DNA of 64,000 nucleotides from Sphingobacteriales bacterium TSM_CSS. GTDB lineage: Bacteria; Bacteroidota; Bacteroidia; Chitinophagales; UBA2359. The translations under genes were made by a program, and so were the position numbers. This document shows, in pieces, positions 50,755-60,634 of the stretch (positions are counted from its first letter, which is position 1; every line of letters begins with the position of its first letter). Location: the NCBI GenBank assembly GCA_002212985.1, contig NBMY01000086.1, positions 26,381 through 90,380 on the forward strand, written 5' to 3'. The notes under the pieces were generated by a model. It saw nothing but the letters and a program-made list of their open reading frames with translations, was not told where the DNA came from and made no database searches.

Positions 50755-52419
50755 TTACCGATTGCAGTGCAGACGCAGCGATTCGTAGTAATTCAGGTAA
50801 TTTTGAAAGTCTTTGTTAAGTTTGAGTACCTGTTGTTTGGTCAAGTTGCTTTGTGCATACTGCCGGCGGTTGGTAATGAGGGCATATTTGCCGGTTGGTG
50901 TAATAGTGCCATAAACCAGTTCAATGCTGTTGCCCAATATGTATATGGGTTGGGGGGTAATGGTAACCGGCAGGTTGGTGGCAGTTTGCAACACTATGTC
51001 TTTAAAATTGAGGTGCGACGTAAAAACCTGATTGGAAGTGGTATCGGTAATATTGGTTGCATATACCATAAACGGTATATGGTAGTTTTCCAAATCGAGT
51101 GCATTTTCTTTAGGGCCGTGGTCAGAGAGTATAAAAATGAGGGTGCTGTCGGCAATGCCTTTTTGGTGAAGGTTATCTACAAAGTTGTTAAAATAGCGGT
51201 TGTAGTAAGTAACGGGGTCGGTGCCAACTAATTTCAGCCACTCGGTCATATGTCCGTAAACCATTTCCTGTAAGGCAAAAATTTGGGGATATTTGGCTAC
51301 GGTATCGGTAAGCGCATCTAATACGGCATTGTCTTCGCAGGCTTTTTCAATGGGTGTAGTGGTAAGACAGGTAAAACGGGTAATACTTTCCAGGCTGTCG
51401 AGGTAGAAAGAGGTACTCCACTCATTAACATCGGGTACAAAAGTGGCCTGTTGCCGGCCATAGGATGTGATGAAAAAAGTGGCATAATTGTTTTTGTTGA
51501 AAAACCTTACAAGGTTGTTGCAATTATCGGAAAAAGCAAACTTTTCTTTGCTCAGGTGCGATTGATAGGGCACAAAAATGCTGTTCATCATGGCCATAAG
51601 GCTGGTATAGCTGTCAATATTAAGCGTGTGGTAGTTGCTGTATTGCTTTATATGTTGTTTATGGCGGTTCAAAAAACTGCTGCTGTCTGCCAGCGATTTT
51701 TGCATAAAATCGTTGTATTTAAGACCTTCCATTACCAATACTACAATGCGGTTATACTTAAAACGGGCATCGGGCAATGTATCAAAAGATTGGTTGAGAT
51801 GGCTAAATTTACCGGCTTGAGTTATGGAAGCAACAGGGGGCTGCAATTTTTTAATATTGGCATCGGCGCGCAGCGAAAGCAATATTTCTTCGGATACAGA
51901 ATGCAAAATAGGGTTGATAAACGGCTTAAAAATACTTGGGATGAACATTACAACCAATATGATACCGATGCGTTTAGACCATTCCTGATAGACCTGTTTT
52001 TTGGGGAAAAAGTACGAAACCGTAAACAAAGCACCCAATCCAAGTAAAAACCCGGCAACGAGCCAGAAATTGGTAAAGTAGGTGATGAAAAAACTGAAAT
52101 TATCGGCCGATATGCTAAAAATGTTCATAGGGAAATGATACAAATCGAGCAGGAAGAATGTATATACAATAGACAGCACGCAGATTGGCAGGAAAAAGAT
52201 ATAAAAAAACAGCAACCCTATATAGGACAAGGGCCGGTTAAAACCGGTACAAGCAACAAACAGAAAATAGGTTACCACAAACAAAAAAGCATCTTGCACC
52301 CATGAAATGAGATACAGATAACTCGATTGGAGGGGTGTGGTAATAAAAAAATAGATTTTTAGCAGCAAGAGCAACAGCAGGGTATTGCAGGTAACCCGGA
52401 ATGGAAAATTGGTGGACAT
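50755..52419 (-). CDS. Inner-membrane sulfatase-fold transferase (LtaS/EptA-like)
   Basis: 554 residues from the ATG at 52419, which begins just before the first membrane helix; an ATG at 52518 would add 33 residues that do not look like protein of this kind. Five hydrophobic segments lie in residues 1-170 (TLLLLLLLKIYFFITT, DAFLFVVTYFLFVAC, YIGLLFFYIFFLPICVL, FSFFITYFTNFWLVAGFLLG, IGIILVVMFIPSIF). The periplasmic catalytic part follows: RIVVLVMEGLKYNDF (first metal-ligand Glu), NIDSYTSLMAMMNSIF (Thr/Ser nucleophile position) and LIFILSDHGPKENA (metal ligands). This is the lipid-headgroup transferase/sulfatase superfamily, including phosphoethanolamine transferases and LTA synthase. It probably decorates lipid A or another envelope polymer. 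The product is unknown. Confidence 0.85.
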   Translation of the reverse strand: MSTNFPFRVTCNTLLLLLLLKIYFFITTPLQSSYLYLISWVQDAFLFVVTYFLFVACTGFNRPLSYIGLLFFYIFFLPICVLSIVYTFFLLDLYHFPMNIFSISADNFSFFITYFTNFWLVAGFLLGLGALFTVSYFFPKKQVYQEWSKRIGIILVVMFIPSIFKPFINPILHSVSEEILLSLRADANIKKLQPPVASITQAGKFSHLNQSFDTLPDARFKYNRIVVLVMEGLKYNDFMQKSLADSSSFLNRHKQHIKQYSNYHTLNIDSYTSLMAMMNSIFVPYQSHLSKEKFAFSDNCNNLVRFFNKNNYATFFITSYGRQQATFVPDVNEWSTSFYLDSLESITRFTCLTTTPIEKACEDNAVLDALTDTVAKYPQIFALQEMVYGHMTEWLKLVGTDPVTYYNRYFNNFVDNLHQKGIADSTLIFILSDHGPKENALDLENYHIPFMVYATNITDTTSNQVFTSHLNFKDIVLQTATNLPVTITPQPIYILGNSIELVYGTITPTGKYALITNRRQYAQSNLTKQQVLKLNKDFQNYLNYYESLRLHCNR

Positions 52420-52660
52420 AATAAATGATGCGTGTGCAGGAATGGTTAAAATGAGTTGCCCGATGCTACCATATTGCGCAACTTTAGCGGCAATGCCTTC
52501 AAATGATTCGGGCGTCAAACATAACCTTTTTTGAATAATTTTTCATCTGTTTGTCAGCATTGAATTTCCAGGGAAGAACAGTGTACAGGGTTGGTGAATG
52601 CCAAATCAGGGCTTTTCGGGATAAAAATACCGGACAGGCTAAAAAAAATCAATCGGTGGG

Positions 52661-52688
52661 TTGGCTTGTTAAAAATTGCGTACATTTG
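52661..52688 (+). promoter_or_regulatory. Bacteroidota-type promoter for fhs
   Basis: TTG at 52661-52663, a 17-base spacer, then TACATTTG at 52681-52688, matching TTG-N17-TAnnTTTG. The GTG start of fhs at 52713 is 24 bases downstream. Confidence 0.6.
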
Positions 52689-52712
52689 CTTTGAACCAAA
52701 AAACAACCAAAA

Positions 52713-54395
52713 GTGATACCAACCATTCCTTCCGACCTCGAAATTGCACAAAGCGCTCCTATAAAACACATCAAGGAAATTGCCGCGCGGCTGCAAATTT
52801 TGCCCGATGATTTGCATTACTTCGGAAAAACCAAAGCCAAACTGCCGCTATCTCTTATTAACGAAGAAAAGGTAAAACAAAGTAAACTTATTTTGGTAAC
52901 CGCCATTAACCCCACGCCTGCCGGTGAGGGTAAAACCACCGTTGCCATAGGCCTTGCCGACGGCTTAAACAAAATAGGAAAAAATGCCATTGCAGTGCTG
53001 CGAGAACCTTCGCTGGGACCCGTTTTTGGCATGAAGGGTGGCGCTGCCGGCGGCGGTTATGCACAGGTAATACCCATGGAAGACATCAACCTGCATTTTA
53101 CCGGCGATTTTGCAGCTGTTGAAAAAGCCAACAACCTCCTTTCTGCCCTTATTGACAACAACCTGCAAAGCAAAACCCGCTCCCTTAACATTGACCCCCG
53201 TACCATTGTGTGGAAAAGGGTAATGGACATGAACGACCGCGCCCTGCGCCAGATTGTCATAGGGTTGGGTGGCGCCGCAAACGGCATTCCGCGCGAAGAC
53301 GGCTTTAATATCACCCCGGCATCGGAGGTTATGGCCATTCTCTGCCTTTCAAAAGATCTTGAAGACCTTAAAAACCGGCTCGGCAATATTTTAATAGGCT
53401 TTACCTACGACAAAAAACCGGTGTTTGCCCGGCAATTGAATGCGCAGGGTGCCATGGCGCTGCTGCTTAAAGATGCCATAAAGCCAAATCTGGTACAAAC
53501 TTTGGAGGGCAACCCCGCCATTTTGCATGGCGGACCATTTGCCAATATTGCCCAGGGAACCAATACCATAATTGCCACAAAAATGGGACTTTCGCTGGCA
53601 GATTATGTGGTTACCGAAGCAGGGTTTGGCGCAGACCTTGGAGCCGAAAAATTTATGAACATTAAATGTGGATATGCCGGACTTGCCCCACATGCCATTG
53701 TGTTGGTGGCCACCATTCGCGCATTGCGGCACCATGGCGGCGCAAAAAAAGACCAGTACAATACCCCCGACATGGTTAAAGTAGCGCTGGGATTTGAAAA
53801 TCTGCAAAAACATATTGAAAACTGCCTCAAATACGGCATTGCCCCGGTAGTAGCCATCAACCATTTTTATTCCGATTCGGAAGAGGAAGTGCAGTATGTT
53901 AAAGACCGATGCGCACAAATGGGTGTAAGGGCAGTGCTTACCCAATGTTTTGCCCACGGTGGGCAAGGAAGCGCAGCGTTGGCAGAGGCGGTAACTGCCG
54001 CCATAAATTCCAATAAAAATAAGTTTAAACCCTTGTATGACTGGAATTTATCCATTGAAGAAAAAATTATTACTATTGCAACTCAAATTTACGGAGCCGA
54101 CGGGGTGGAATTTTCGGCGCAGGCACACACACAGTTGAAAATTATTAACAGCCTTGGATTTGACAGGCTTCCGGTGTGTATGGCCAAAACCCAGAAATCT
54201 TTTTCCGATGATGAAACCAAAGTTGGCCGCCCTCGCAATTTTGTTGTTCATGTACGCGAGTTTGAATTTGCCGCAGGGGCGGGGTTCGTTATTCCTATAT
54301 TGGGCGAAATGATGCGCATGCCCGGCCTGCCTGCCGTACCTGCCGCAGAAATTATGGATATTGACAAAGATGGCAAAATTACGGGCTTGTCGTAA
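52713..54395 (+). CDS. fhs: Formate--tetrahydrofolate ligase
   Basis: 560 residues, starting at GTG 52713 (VIPTIPSDLEIAQ when read literally), the usual N-terminal sequence of this enzyme. The P-loop-type ATP site is TAINPTPAGEGKTTVAIGLADGL, followed by LREPSLGPVFGMKGGAAGGGYAQVIPMEDINLHFTGD and the LNIDPRTIVWKRVMDMNDRALR block. C-terminal GAGFVIPILGEMMRMPGLP closes the fold. It makes 10-formyl-THF from formate, ATP and THF. Length is normal. It is followed after 68 bp by fdhD, so formate metabolism genes are grouped although no formate dehydrogenase is here. Confidence 0.96.
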   Translation: MIPTIPSDLEIAQSAPIKHIKEIAARLQILPDDLHYFGKTKAKLPLSLINEEKVKQSKLILVTAINPTPAGEGKTTVAIGLADGLNKIGKNAIAVLREPSLGPVFGMKGGAAGGGYAQVIPMEDINLHFTGDFAAVEKANNLLSALIDNNLQSKTRSLNIDPRTIVWKRVMDMNDRALRQIVIGLGGAANGIPREDGFNITPASEVMAILCLSKDLEDLKNRLGNILIGFTYDKKPVFARQLNAQGAMALLLKDAIKPNLVQTLEGNPAILHGGPFANIAQGTNTIIATKMGLSLADYVVTEAGFGADLGAEKFMNIKCGYAGLAPHAIVLVATIRALRHHGGAKKDQYNTPDMVKVALGFENLQKHIENCLKYGIAPVVAINHFYSDSEEEVQYVKDRCAQMGVRAVLTQCFAHGGQGSAALAEAVTAAINSNKNKFKPLYDWNLSIEEKIITIATQIYGADGVEFSAQAHTQLKIINSLGFDRLPVCMAKTQKSFSDDETKVGRPRNFVVHVREFEFAAGAGFVIPILGEMMRMPGLPAVPAAEIMDIDKDGKITGLS

Positions 54396-54463
54396 ACAAA
54401 CCTGCTACGGGCAGTTGTGTAACTAAATATTGTACCTACACCCATTCATAATTGTAGTAACCT

Positions 54464-55264
54464 ATGCAAACAAACGCCTACCTTGCCTTAAAATACAACG
54501 ACCACTCCTTTGACCGCGTATCTGATGTGCTGGCAGTAGAGGAAATGTTGAGTATTAGCATAAACCGGGTTCCGTTTACCATTACCATGCGCACTCCCGG
54601 CTCTGAAGCAGAGCTGGTGCGCGGCCTGCTTTTTTCGGAACAGCTTTTTACCGATATCGGAACCGACCCGGTTATAAATTCGGTTGAACACAATGACGCG
54701 GGGTATATCACATCGGTAAATGTTGTAATTCCGCCCGAAAAACTGCAGAAGGCCTTTGCCGGAAAACGCAGCCTTACATCGGTATCGAGTTGTGGCATAT
54801 GCGGAAAAACCGAATTGGATATTACACCCGGCCCGCAATTGGTGAAGGGCGCCGAACTGCTGCAACCCGAAGCAGTAGCCCAGATGTTTACCGAAATGAG
54901 CCGGCATCAAAACGCCTTCAACATTTCGGGCGGTTGCCATGCTGCTGCAGCTTTTACCCATGCCGGGCAATTGTTGTCGGTGCAGGAAGATATTGGCCGC
55001 CACAATGCCGTAGATAAGGTAATTGGCAGCCTGTTGCTGCAACGAAAACTGCACCTCGCAAAATGCCTTACAGTTAGCGGCCGCATTTCTTACGAAATTG
55101 TAAGCAAAACTTATTTTGCCGGCATACGCTACCTTGCAGCAGTATCGGCGCCATCAACCATGGCTGTTGATTACTGTAAACAAACAGGCATAACCCTGCT
55201 GGCTTTTTGCCGAAACAACTACTTTACCATATACGCCAACCCTGCAGGCATTGCCATTCCCTGA
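54464..55264 (+). CDS. fdhD: Formate dehydrogenase accessory sulfurtransferase FdhD
   Basis: 266 residues. SSCGICGKTELD carries the Cys110-x2-Cys113 pair that relays sulfur from IscS-type desulfurases to the Mo-bis-MGD cofactor; FNISGGCHAAA and EDIGRHNAVDKVIGSLLL are further family blocks, the latter binding the cofactor nucleotide. It is needed for activity of formate dehydrogenases. No fdh structural gene is in the window, which implies one elsewhere in the genome or service to another molybdoenzyme. It probably shares the fhs transcript. Length is typical. Confidence 0.95.
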   Translation: MQTNAYLALKYNDHSFDRVSDVLAVEEMLSISINRVPFTITMRTPGSEAELVRGLLFSEQLFTDIGTDPVINSVEHNDAGYITSVNVVIPPEKLQKAFAGKRSLTSVSSCGICGKTELDITPGPQLVKGAELLQPEAVAQMFTEMSRHQNAFNISGGCHAAAAFTHAGQLLSVQEDIGRHNAVDKVIGSLLLQRKLHLAKCLTVSGRISYEIVSKTYFAGIRYLAAVSAPSTMAVDYCKQTGITLLAFCRNNYFTIYANPAGIAIP

Positions 55265-55299
55265 AAACTTTGCAGGCCGGAGGTTGGTTTTAGGGTGCA

Positions 55300-56448
55300 T
55301 CAGGGTTTATCGCTTGGCGTTTCTACCCAATCTGCAATAAAAATATTGGTATCGCGGGTGCCGCCGTTGTTGCGGTTTGAGGCAAAAACCAGTTTCTTGC
55401 CATCGGGCGAAAACATAGGAAAGGAGTCAAAGGCTTCGTCGTAGGTTAGTTGCTCTAAGTTATTGCCGTTCAGGTCAACCATAAAAATATTAAAAGGAAA
55501 TCCTTTTCCCTGTGTATGGTGGTTAGAGGCAAACAGTATTTTTTGTCCCGAAGGATGAAAGAACGGCGCCCAATTGGCGCCCCCAAGTTTGGTAATTTGC
55601 CGAAGATTGGTGCCATCGGCATTGCACACATAAATTTCCATATTGGTAGGAGCAACCATGTTTTTAGCCAGCAGTTCTTTATATTCGGCAATTGCTTCGG
55701 GGGTTTGGGGGCGGCTGGCGCGGAAAACCAATTTTTTACTGTCGGGAGAGAAAAAGGCTCCGCCGTCGTATCCAAGCTCGCGGGTAATACGGCGCAGGTT
55801 GGTGCCGTCAATGTTCATAGTGTAGAGGTCAATATCGCCGTCTCGGGTAGAGGTAAAAACAATTTTATTGCCATCGGGGCTAACGGTTGCTTCGGCATCG
55901 TAAAATTTATTGTTGGTAAGCTGCTGCACCACCTGCCCGTTCAGGTCGGCATAATAAATTTCGTATTCGCTATAGAGTGGCCACACATATTTGCCAATTT
56001 TGCGCCAGTCAAATTTTTCGGGACAGGCATCATTGCTTTTATGGGTAGAAGCATAGAGCAGGGCATTGTCGCCGGGTAAAAAATAAGCGCAGGTGGTGCG
56101 CCCCTTTCCGGTGCTTACCATAGTGGGTGCAAACGTATCGGTGGGCAATTGCGGTATGATGCCGTAAAAAATCTGGTCGCATTCAATGGCTTTATTGGGG
56201 TTGGCAATTTGCAGCACCAGTTTTTTGCTGTCAAAACTAAAATAAGCCTCGGCATTATCGCCTCCGAAAGTAAGTTGCCTGATGTTGGTTAAATGTTTTT
56301 CATTCGGATATTGAAGTTTGTCCTGAGCCGGGGCGGCAGGTGAATTGGGCTTTGCTAAGCGGCTGTTTTGGTACAAATTTTTACCAATGGCCAGCGAGAG
56401 AAACACTAATAAAATCAGCGGAATAAGGTAAAAAGTGCGTTTCAACAT
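55300..56448 (-). CDS. TolB-like PD40 beta-propeller protein, membrane-anchored
   Basis: 382 residues from the ATG at 56448, which directly precedes a hydrophobic anchor/signal (MLKRTFYLIPLILLVFLSLAIG). The rest consists of PD40/WD40-like blades with the recurrent (F/V)SPDGKK(L/I)VF motif: FSFDSKKLVLQ, VSPDGNKIVFTSTRDGDIDLYTM, FSPDSKKLVFRAS, FHPSGQKILFASNH, FSPDGKKLVFASNRNNGG. It is a TolB C-terminal-type propeller probably facing the periplasm and acting as a protein- or ligand-binding platform. No T9SS tail. Alone on its strand between fdhD and the TPR gene. Specific partner unknown. Confidence 0.88.
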   Translation of the reverse strand: MLKRTFYLIPLILLVFLSLAIGKNLYQNSRLAKPNSPAAPAQDKLQYPNEKHLTNIRQLTFGGDNAEAYFSFDSKKLVLQIANPNKAIECDQIFYGIIPQLPTDTFAPTMVSTGKGRTTCAYFLPGDNALLYASTHKSNDACPEKFDWRKIGKYVWPLYSEYEIYYADLNGQVVQQLTNNKFYDAEATVSPDGNKIVFTSTRDGDIDLYTMNIDGTNLRRITRELGYDGGAFFSPDSKKLVFRASRPQTPEAIAEYKELLAKNMVAPTNMEIYVCNADGTNLRQITKLGGANWAPFFHPSGQKILFASNHHTQGKGFPFNIFMVDLNGNNLEQLTYDEAFDSFPMFSPDGKKLVFASNRNNGGTRDTNIFIADWVETPSDKP

Positions 56449-56676
56449 TCTAATAATTGTGTTTTCAATAGGAAAATAATACAAAAACAACTTAATTTTG
56501 CAGGTTCATGAACAGATATTATGTCACAAAGAGCAGTTACAATTGCATTTTTGAACTTTATGGCAGGTACAATTTGTTTTAAACTGAGCTTGCAAAGGTA
56601 ATAAAACTCTTAAATAAACTACCCGGAAGTGCATAAGGTTTTATGCAAGTTTTAAAGGGTAAAATTTAACAATTAA

Positions 56677-57723
56677 ATGATATTCAGTAAAGTTAGGAAA
56701 GCTTGTTTCGTAATCATATTGCCATTGCTTGTACTTGTTTTTGCCTGCCGTAACGACAGAAACGCTGCAACATGGCAACAAGCCGATCAAGCAGATACTA
56801 CAGAAGCAGGCATTGCCGATAATATTCCGCAGGTTAAACAACTTACCGCCCAAATAGCTGCCGACACCGCCAACGCCGATTTGTATTTTTTGCGCGGCAA
56901 CGTGTATTTGCAGGCCAACAGCCCCAAGCAGGCCTCTGCCGATTTTTACCGCGCCCTTGCCTTAGACTCGCTCAACAGTACCTATTATTTAGCGGCCGCC
57001 GGTGTGTTTTTTATGCAAAAAGATTTGCCAACCGCCATTAAACTGCTTGAAAAAGCCCGCCAAACACTGCCCGACAGCCTGAATATTAAAACCGAATTGG
57101 GCAAATATTATTTTTACGTGCAAGCCTACGATAAATCGGAAACCGAACTTACAATGGTTACCGGCAAACAGCCTCAAAATGCCGAAGCCTGGTTTTGGCT
57201 GGGCATGAACCATCGGGATAAAAAGGAAAACGGCAAGGCTATTGAATGCTTTAACCGTGCAGTTCAGGCCGATGCATCGTTTTACAATGCTTATATGGTA
57301 ATGGCCAATCTTCAGGCAGCTAACAAAGACAAAAAGGCGCTCGATAATTACGCCAAGGCCATTGCCCTTGATACCGCAAGCGTTGAAGCCCGCTACGGAA
57401 AGGCATTGTTTTTGCAGAACAATGGCAAAACCAAAGAAGCGCTCACCGAATACCGGCAAATAGTGTTGATTGATCCGCAACATGCCGATACACATTATAA
57501 TGTGGGTTATATTTACTTTAACAACAAAGACTACGAAACTGCCCTTAAGAGTTTTACCATGGCCATTGGCACCTCGCCTACTTTTGCCAAAGCCTACTAC
57601 ATGAGGGGCTTATGTGCCGAAAAACTGGGTAAAACAGCCAACGCCCGAACCGATTATGAAAGCGCCCTAAAATTTGACCCCGAACTTAGCATGGCAAAAG
57701 AGGCATTAACTCGTGTGCAATAA
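56677..57723 (+). CDS. TPR lipoprotein
   Basis: 348 residues. Lipobox LVFAC at residue 24 follows a hydrophobic signal (ACFVIILPLLVLVF), so the protein is lipid-anchored to a periplasm-facing membrane. From about residue 60 it contains about eight tetratricopeptide repeats (ADLYFLRGNVYLQANSPKQA, AEAWFWLGMNHRDKKENGKA, ADTHYNVGYIYFNNKDYETA, AKAYYMRGLCAEKLGKTANA). It is a protein-interaction adaptor; binding partners are unknown. The stop codon at 57723 is only 64 bp from thrS, and the -7 element of thrS begins just after this gene. Confidence 0.9.
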   Translation: MIFSKVRKACFVIILPLLVLVFACRNDRNAATWQQADQADTTEAGIADNIPQVKQLTAQIAADTANADLYFLRGNVYLQANSPKQASADFYRALALDSLNSTYYLAAAGVFFMQKDLPTAIKLLEKARQTLPDSLNIKTELGKYYFYVQAYDKSETELTMVTGKQPQNAEAWFWLGMNHRDKKENGKAIECFNRAVQADASFYNAYMVMANLQAANKDKKALDNYAKAIALDTASVEARYGKALFLQNNGKTKEALTEYRQIVLIDPQHADTHYNVGYIYFNNKDYETALKSFTMAIGTSPTFAKAYYMRGLCAEKLGKTANARTDYESALKFDPELSMAKEALTRVQ

Positions 57724-57724
57724 C

Positions 57725-57732
57725 TAACTTTG
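57725..57732 (+). promoter_or_regulatory. -7 element for thrS
   Basis: TAACTTTG, perfect TAnnTTTG, immediately after the stop codon of the TPR gene and 55 bases before the thrS ATG. No clear -33 box. Confidence 0.4.
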
Positions 57733-57787
57733 CAAACTTTATTACTGACACCGAATTTGAAATCCGAAATTTGTAACCGAGATACCA

Positions 57788-59707
57788 ATGATTAACATTA
57801 CTTTTCCCGATGGCAATGTGCGCCAATATCCGCAAGGTATTACTGCGCTCGAAATTGCAAAATCCATCAGCAACAGCCTTGAAAAAAAAGTGCTGTCTGC
57901 AAAAGTGAACAACGAAGTTTGGGACGCCACACGCCCTATTAACACCGACGCCACCCTTAGCCTGCTTACATGGGACGATAAAGAAGGTAAATCTACCTTT
58001 TGGCATTCATCGGCGCATTTAATGGCCGAGGCGCTGCAAACCATTTACCCGCAGGTGAAATTTACCATTGGCCCGCCTATTGACAACGGTTTTTACTACG
58101 ACGTAGATTTTGGCGGCGAAATTCCCAAACACGACGACCTGGAAGCTGTTGAACGCGTAATGCTAAAACTTGCCTCACAGAACAATCCCTATCAGCGGCG
58201 CAATGTTTCCAAGGCCGAAGCGCTGGAGTTTTACCATACCAACGAGTACAAAACCGAACTCATTAACGACCTTACCGATGGGGATATTACCTTTTACACC
58301 CAAGGTAAATTTGTTGACCTTTGCCGCGGCCCTCATGTACCCCACACCGGTTATATTAAAGCCGTAAAACTACTCAATATTGCAGGGGCTTACTGGCGTG
58401 GCGATGAAAACCGTCCGCAACTTACCCGAATTTACGGCATTACCTTCCCCAAACAGCAGGAATTAGATGACTATTTGCATTTGCTGGAAGAAGCCAAAAA
58501 ACGCGACCACCGGAAATTGGGTACGCAACTTGGCTTGTTTGCCTTTAGCGACAGGGTAGGGCAGGGGCTTCCGCTTTGGCTGCCCAAAGGAACCAAACTG
58601 CGCGAAATATTGCAGGATTTTTTGCGGCAAGAGCAGGTAAAACGCGGCTATAAAATGGTTATGTCGCCCCATATTGGTAAAAAAGACCTGTATGTTACTT
58701 CGGGGCATTATGCCAAATACGGAAAAGACTCGTTTCAGCCTATACATACACCGCGCGAAGGCGAGGAGTATTTCCTTAAACCCATGAACTGCCCGCACCA
58801 CTGCGAAATATACCGCACCCAGCAGTATTCTTACCGCGACCTGCCACTGCGACTGGGTGAATTTGGCACCGTTTACCGCTATGAACAAAGCGGCGAATTG
58901 AACGGACTGCTGCGCGTGCGGGGCTTTACTCAGGACGATGCCCACATTTTTTGCGCTCAGGAGCAACTGAAAGGCGAATTTAAAAATGTAATTGACCTGG
59001 TAACGCTGGTTTTTGGCAAACTGGGCTTTAAAGAATTTACCGCACAAATATCGCTGCGCGACCAAACAGACCGCACCAAGTATATAGGATCGGAAGAAAA
59101 CTGGGAAAAAGCCGAAAACGCCATTATTGAAGCCGCACAGGAAAAAGGACTAAATACCGTAATAGAATACGGCGAAGCTGCTTTTTATGGACCCAAATTA
59201 GACTTTATGGTGAAAGATGCCCTTGGACGTTCCTGGCAGCTTGGCACCATACAGGTAGATTACAACCTGCCCGAACGCTTTGACCTGGAATATATTGGCG
59301 CCGATAACCAACGCCGCCGGCCCGTTATGATTCACCGTGCACCCTTCGGGTCGTTTGAGCGTTTTATTGCCGTACTCATTGAAAACTGCGCCGGTAATTT
59401 TCCAATGTGGCTGGCACCCCAACAAATTGCCATTTTGCCCATTAGCGAAAAATTTACCGAATATGCCGAAAAAGTACAACGCGATTTGACGGCAAACGGT
59501 TTCAGGTCTGAAATTGATTACCGCAGCGAAAAAATTGGACGAAAAATTAGAGATGCTGCCATGCAAAAAATACCCTGCCAGCTTATTATTGGTGAAAAAG
59601 AAGCCGAAGAAGGCCTGGTATCGGTACGCCGGCAGATAGAGGGCGACAAAGGCGCCATGACCTTGCAGCAATTGATGGAAATGCTAAATCAGGAAATGGC
59701 AGATTGA
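57788..59707 (+). CDS. thrS: Threonyl-tRNA synthetase
   Basis: 639 residues, full length. The order is that of the standard enzyme: TGS domain ([26 protein letters not shown]), N2 editing domain ([13 protein letters not shown] with HxxxH, then [12 protein letters not shown]), class II core with [58 protein letters not shown] (motif 2) and [21 protein letters not shown] (motif 3), and the anticodon-binding domain ([17 protein letters not shown]). It charges tRNA-Thr and edits Ser-tRNA-Thr. It is followed by a terminator and then infC, the conserved thrS-infC neighbourhood. Confidence 0.97.
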   Translation: MINITFPDGNVRQYPQGITALEIAKSISNSLEKKVLSAKVNNEVWDATRPINTDATLSLLTWDDKEGKSTFWHSSAHLMAEALQTIYPQVKFTIGPPIDNGFYYDVDFGGEIPKHDDLEAVERVMLKLASQNNPYQRRNVSKAEALEFYHTNEYKTELINDLTDGDITFYTQGKFVDLCRGPHVPHTGYIKAVKLLNIAGAYWRGDENRPQLTRIYGITFPKQQELDDYLHLLEEAKKRDHRKLGTQLGLFAFSDRVGQGLPLWLPKGTKLREILQDFLRQEQVKRGYKMVMSPHIGKKDLYVTSGHYAKYGKDSFQPIHTPREGEEYFLKPMNCPHHCEIYRTQQYSYRDLPLRLGEFGTVYRYEQSGELNGLLRVRGFTQDDAHIFCAQEQLKGEFKNVIDLVTLVFGKLGFKEFTAQISLRDQTDRTKYIGSEENWEKAENAIIEAAQEKGLNTVIEYGEAAFYGPKLDFMVKDALGRSWQLGTIQVDYNLPERFDLEYIGADNQRRRPVMIHRAPFGSFERFIAVLIENCAGNFPMWLAPQQIAILPISEKFTEYAEKVQRDLTANGFRSEIDYRSEKIGRKIRDAAMQKIPCQLIIGEKEAEEGLVSVRRQIEGDKGAMTLQQLMEMLNQEMAD

Positions 59708-59720
59708 TAATGTATGCCTA

Positions 59721-59764
59721 AAAACGGGCTTTGGCGTTATTTTTTTCCTTCAAAGCCCGTTTTT
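59721..59764 (+). terminator. thrS intrinsic terminator
   Basis: Arms 59721-59733 and 59751-59763 (13-bp stem), followed by a T-run to 59765. Lies 13 bp after the thrS stop codon. Confidence 0.85.
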
Positions 59765-59765
59765 T

Positions 59766-60021
59766 ATTGCAGCAATTAAAAAAACGCTATCTTAGACCTG
59801 CATTTTATGCAGGCAGTTCTTAACTTGTGCCCTGTTGCGCCTTTTTACGCGGTTGCAGAATATAATACGAGAACTATTTAAACCGACCGACCTAAGAAGA
59901 GTTAAAACAACAACAAAACCGGATTAAGATGTCATAACACCCGGCTGCTAATTTCGGAATTACAAAAAAGCTCATTACTCAACAATTTACAACTTATTTT
60001 TTTCACTAAACAATTTTTTAC
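59766..60021 (+). other. infC leader region
   Basis: About 255 bases without a gene between the thrS terminator and infC. It holds a small hairpin with CCTGCAT/ATGCAGG arms (about 59798-59814), a TATCTTAG element near 59788 that loosely fits a -7 box, and no obvious leader peptide or Shine-Dalgarno. It probably contains the infC promoter and a long 5' untranslated region. Confidence 0.4.
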
Positions 60022-60579
60022 TTGGCCAAATTAGTAAAACCCGGCTTTAAGAAACCGGAGGACAATGGTAAGTTAGATTTCCGTATTAACGACGAAATAC
60101 GTGTACCCCAGGTTCGCCTTGTTGGCGAAAACGTAGAAGAAGGCATTTACCCCACTTCGCAGGCATTGCGCATGGCAGAAGAAATGACGTTAGACCTGGT
60201 TGAAATTGCTGCTACAGCAACTCCGCCCGTTTGCCGTATTATTGACTACAACAAGTTTCTGTACGAAAAGAAACGCAAGGAAAAAGAGATAAAGGCAAAA
60301 ACCCAGAAAACAGTGGTGAAAGACATACGGTTTACCCCCAATACCGATGACCACGATTTTGAGTTTAAAGCCAAACATGCCGAGCGTTTTTTGAAAGAGG
60401 GCGATAAGGTAAAAGCCTATGTGCAGTTTAGAGGGCGCGCCATACTTTTTAAGGAGCGCGGTGAATTGTTGCTCCTTAAATTTGCACAACGCCTTGAGGA
60501 ATTTGGCACACTGGAAAATTTGCCCAAGTTGGAAGGTAAGAGCATGATTATTTTCATCTCTCCCAAAAAGAAGAAGTAA
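60022..60579 (+). CDS. infC: Translation initiation factor IF-3
   Basis: 185 residues. The N-terminal part [57 protein letters not shown] and the C-domain [40 protein letters not shown] are standard IF-3. It binds the 30S subunit and controls start-codon selection. The start shown is TTG at 60022; an in-frame ATT at 60013 (9 bases upstream) is a rival, interesting because E. coli infC uses ATT as an autoregulatory start. No in-frame ATG is suitable. Unlike the normal order, rpmI and rplT do not follow; the next gene is convergent. Confidence 0.94.
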   Translation: MAKLVKPGFKKPEDNGKLDFRINDEIRVPQVRLVGENVEEGIYPTSQALRMAEEMTLDLVEIAATATPPVCRIIDYNKFLYEKKRKEKEIKAKTQKTVVKDIRFTPNTDDHDFEFKAKHAERFLKEGDKVKAYVQFRGRAILFKERGELLLLKFAQRLEEFGTLENLPKLEGKSMIIFISPKKKK

Positions 60580-60634
60580 TTTTTCAGGCTAAGGTGGCTT
60601 TTGGTACGGCAATGCTGCAACTTGCAATAACCTG

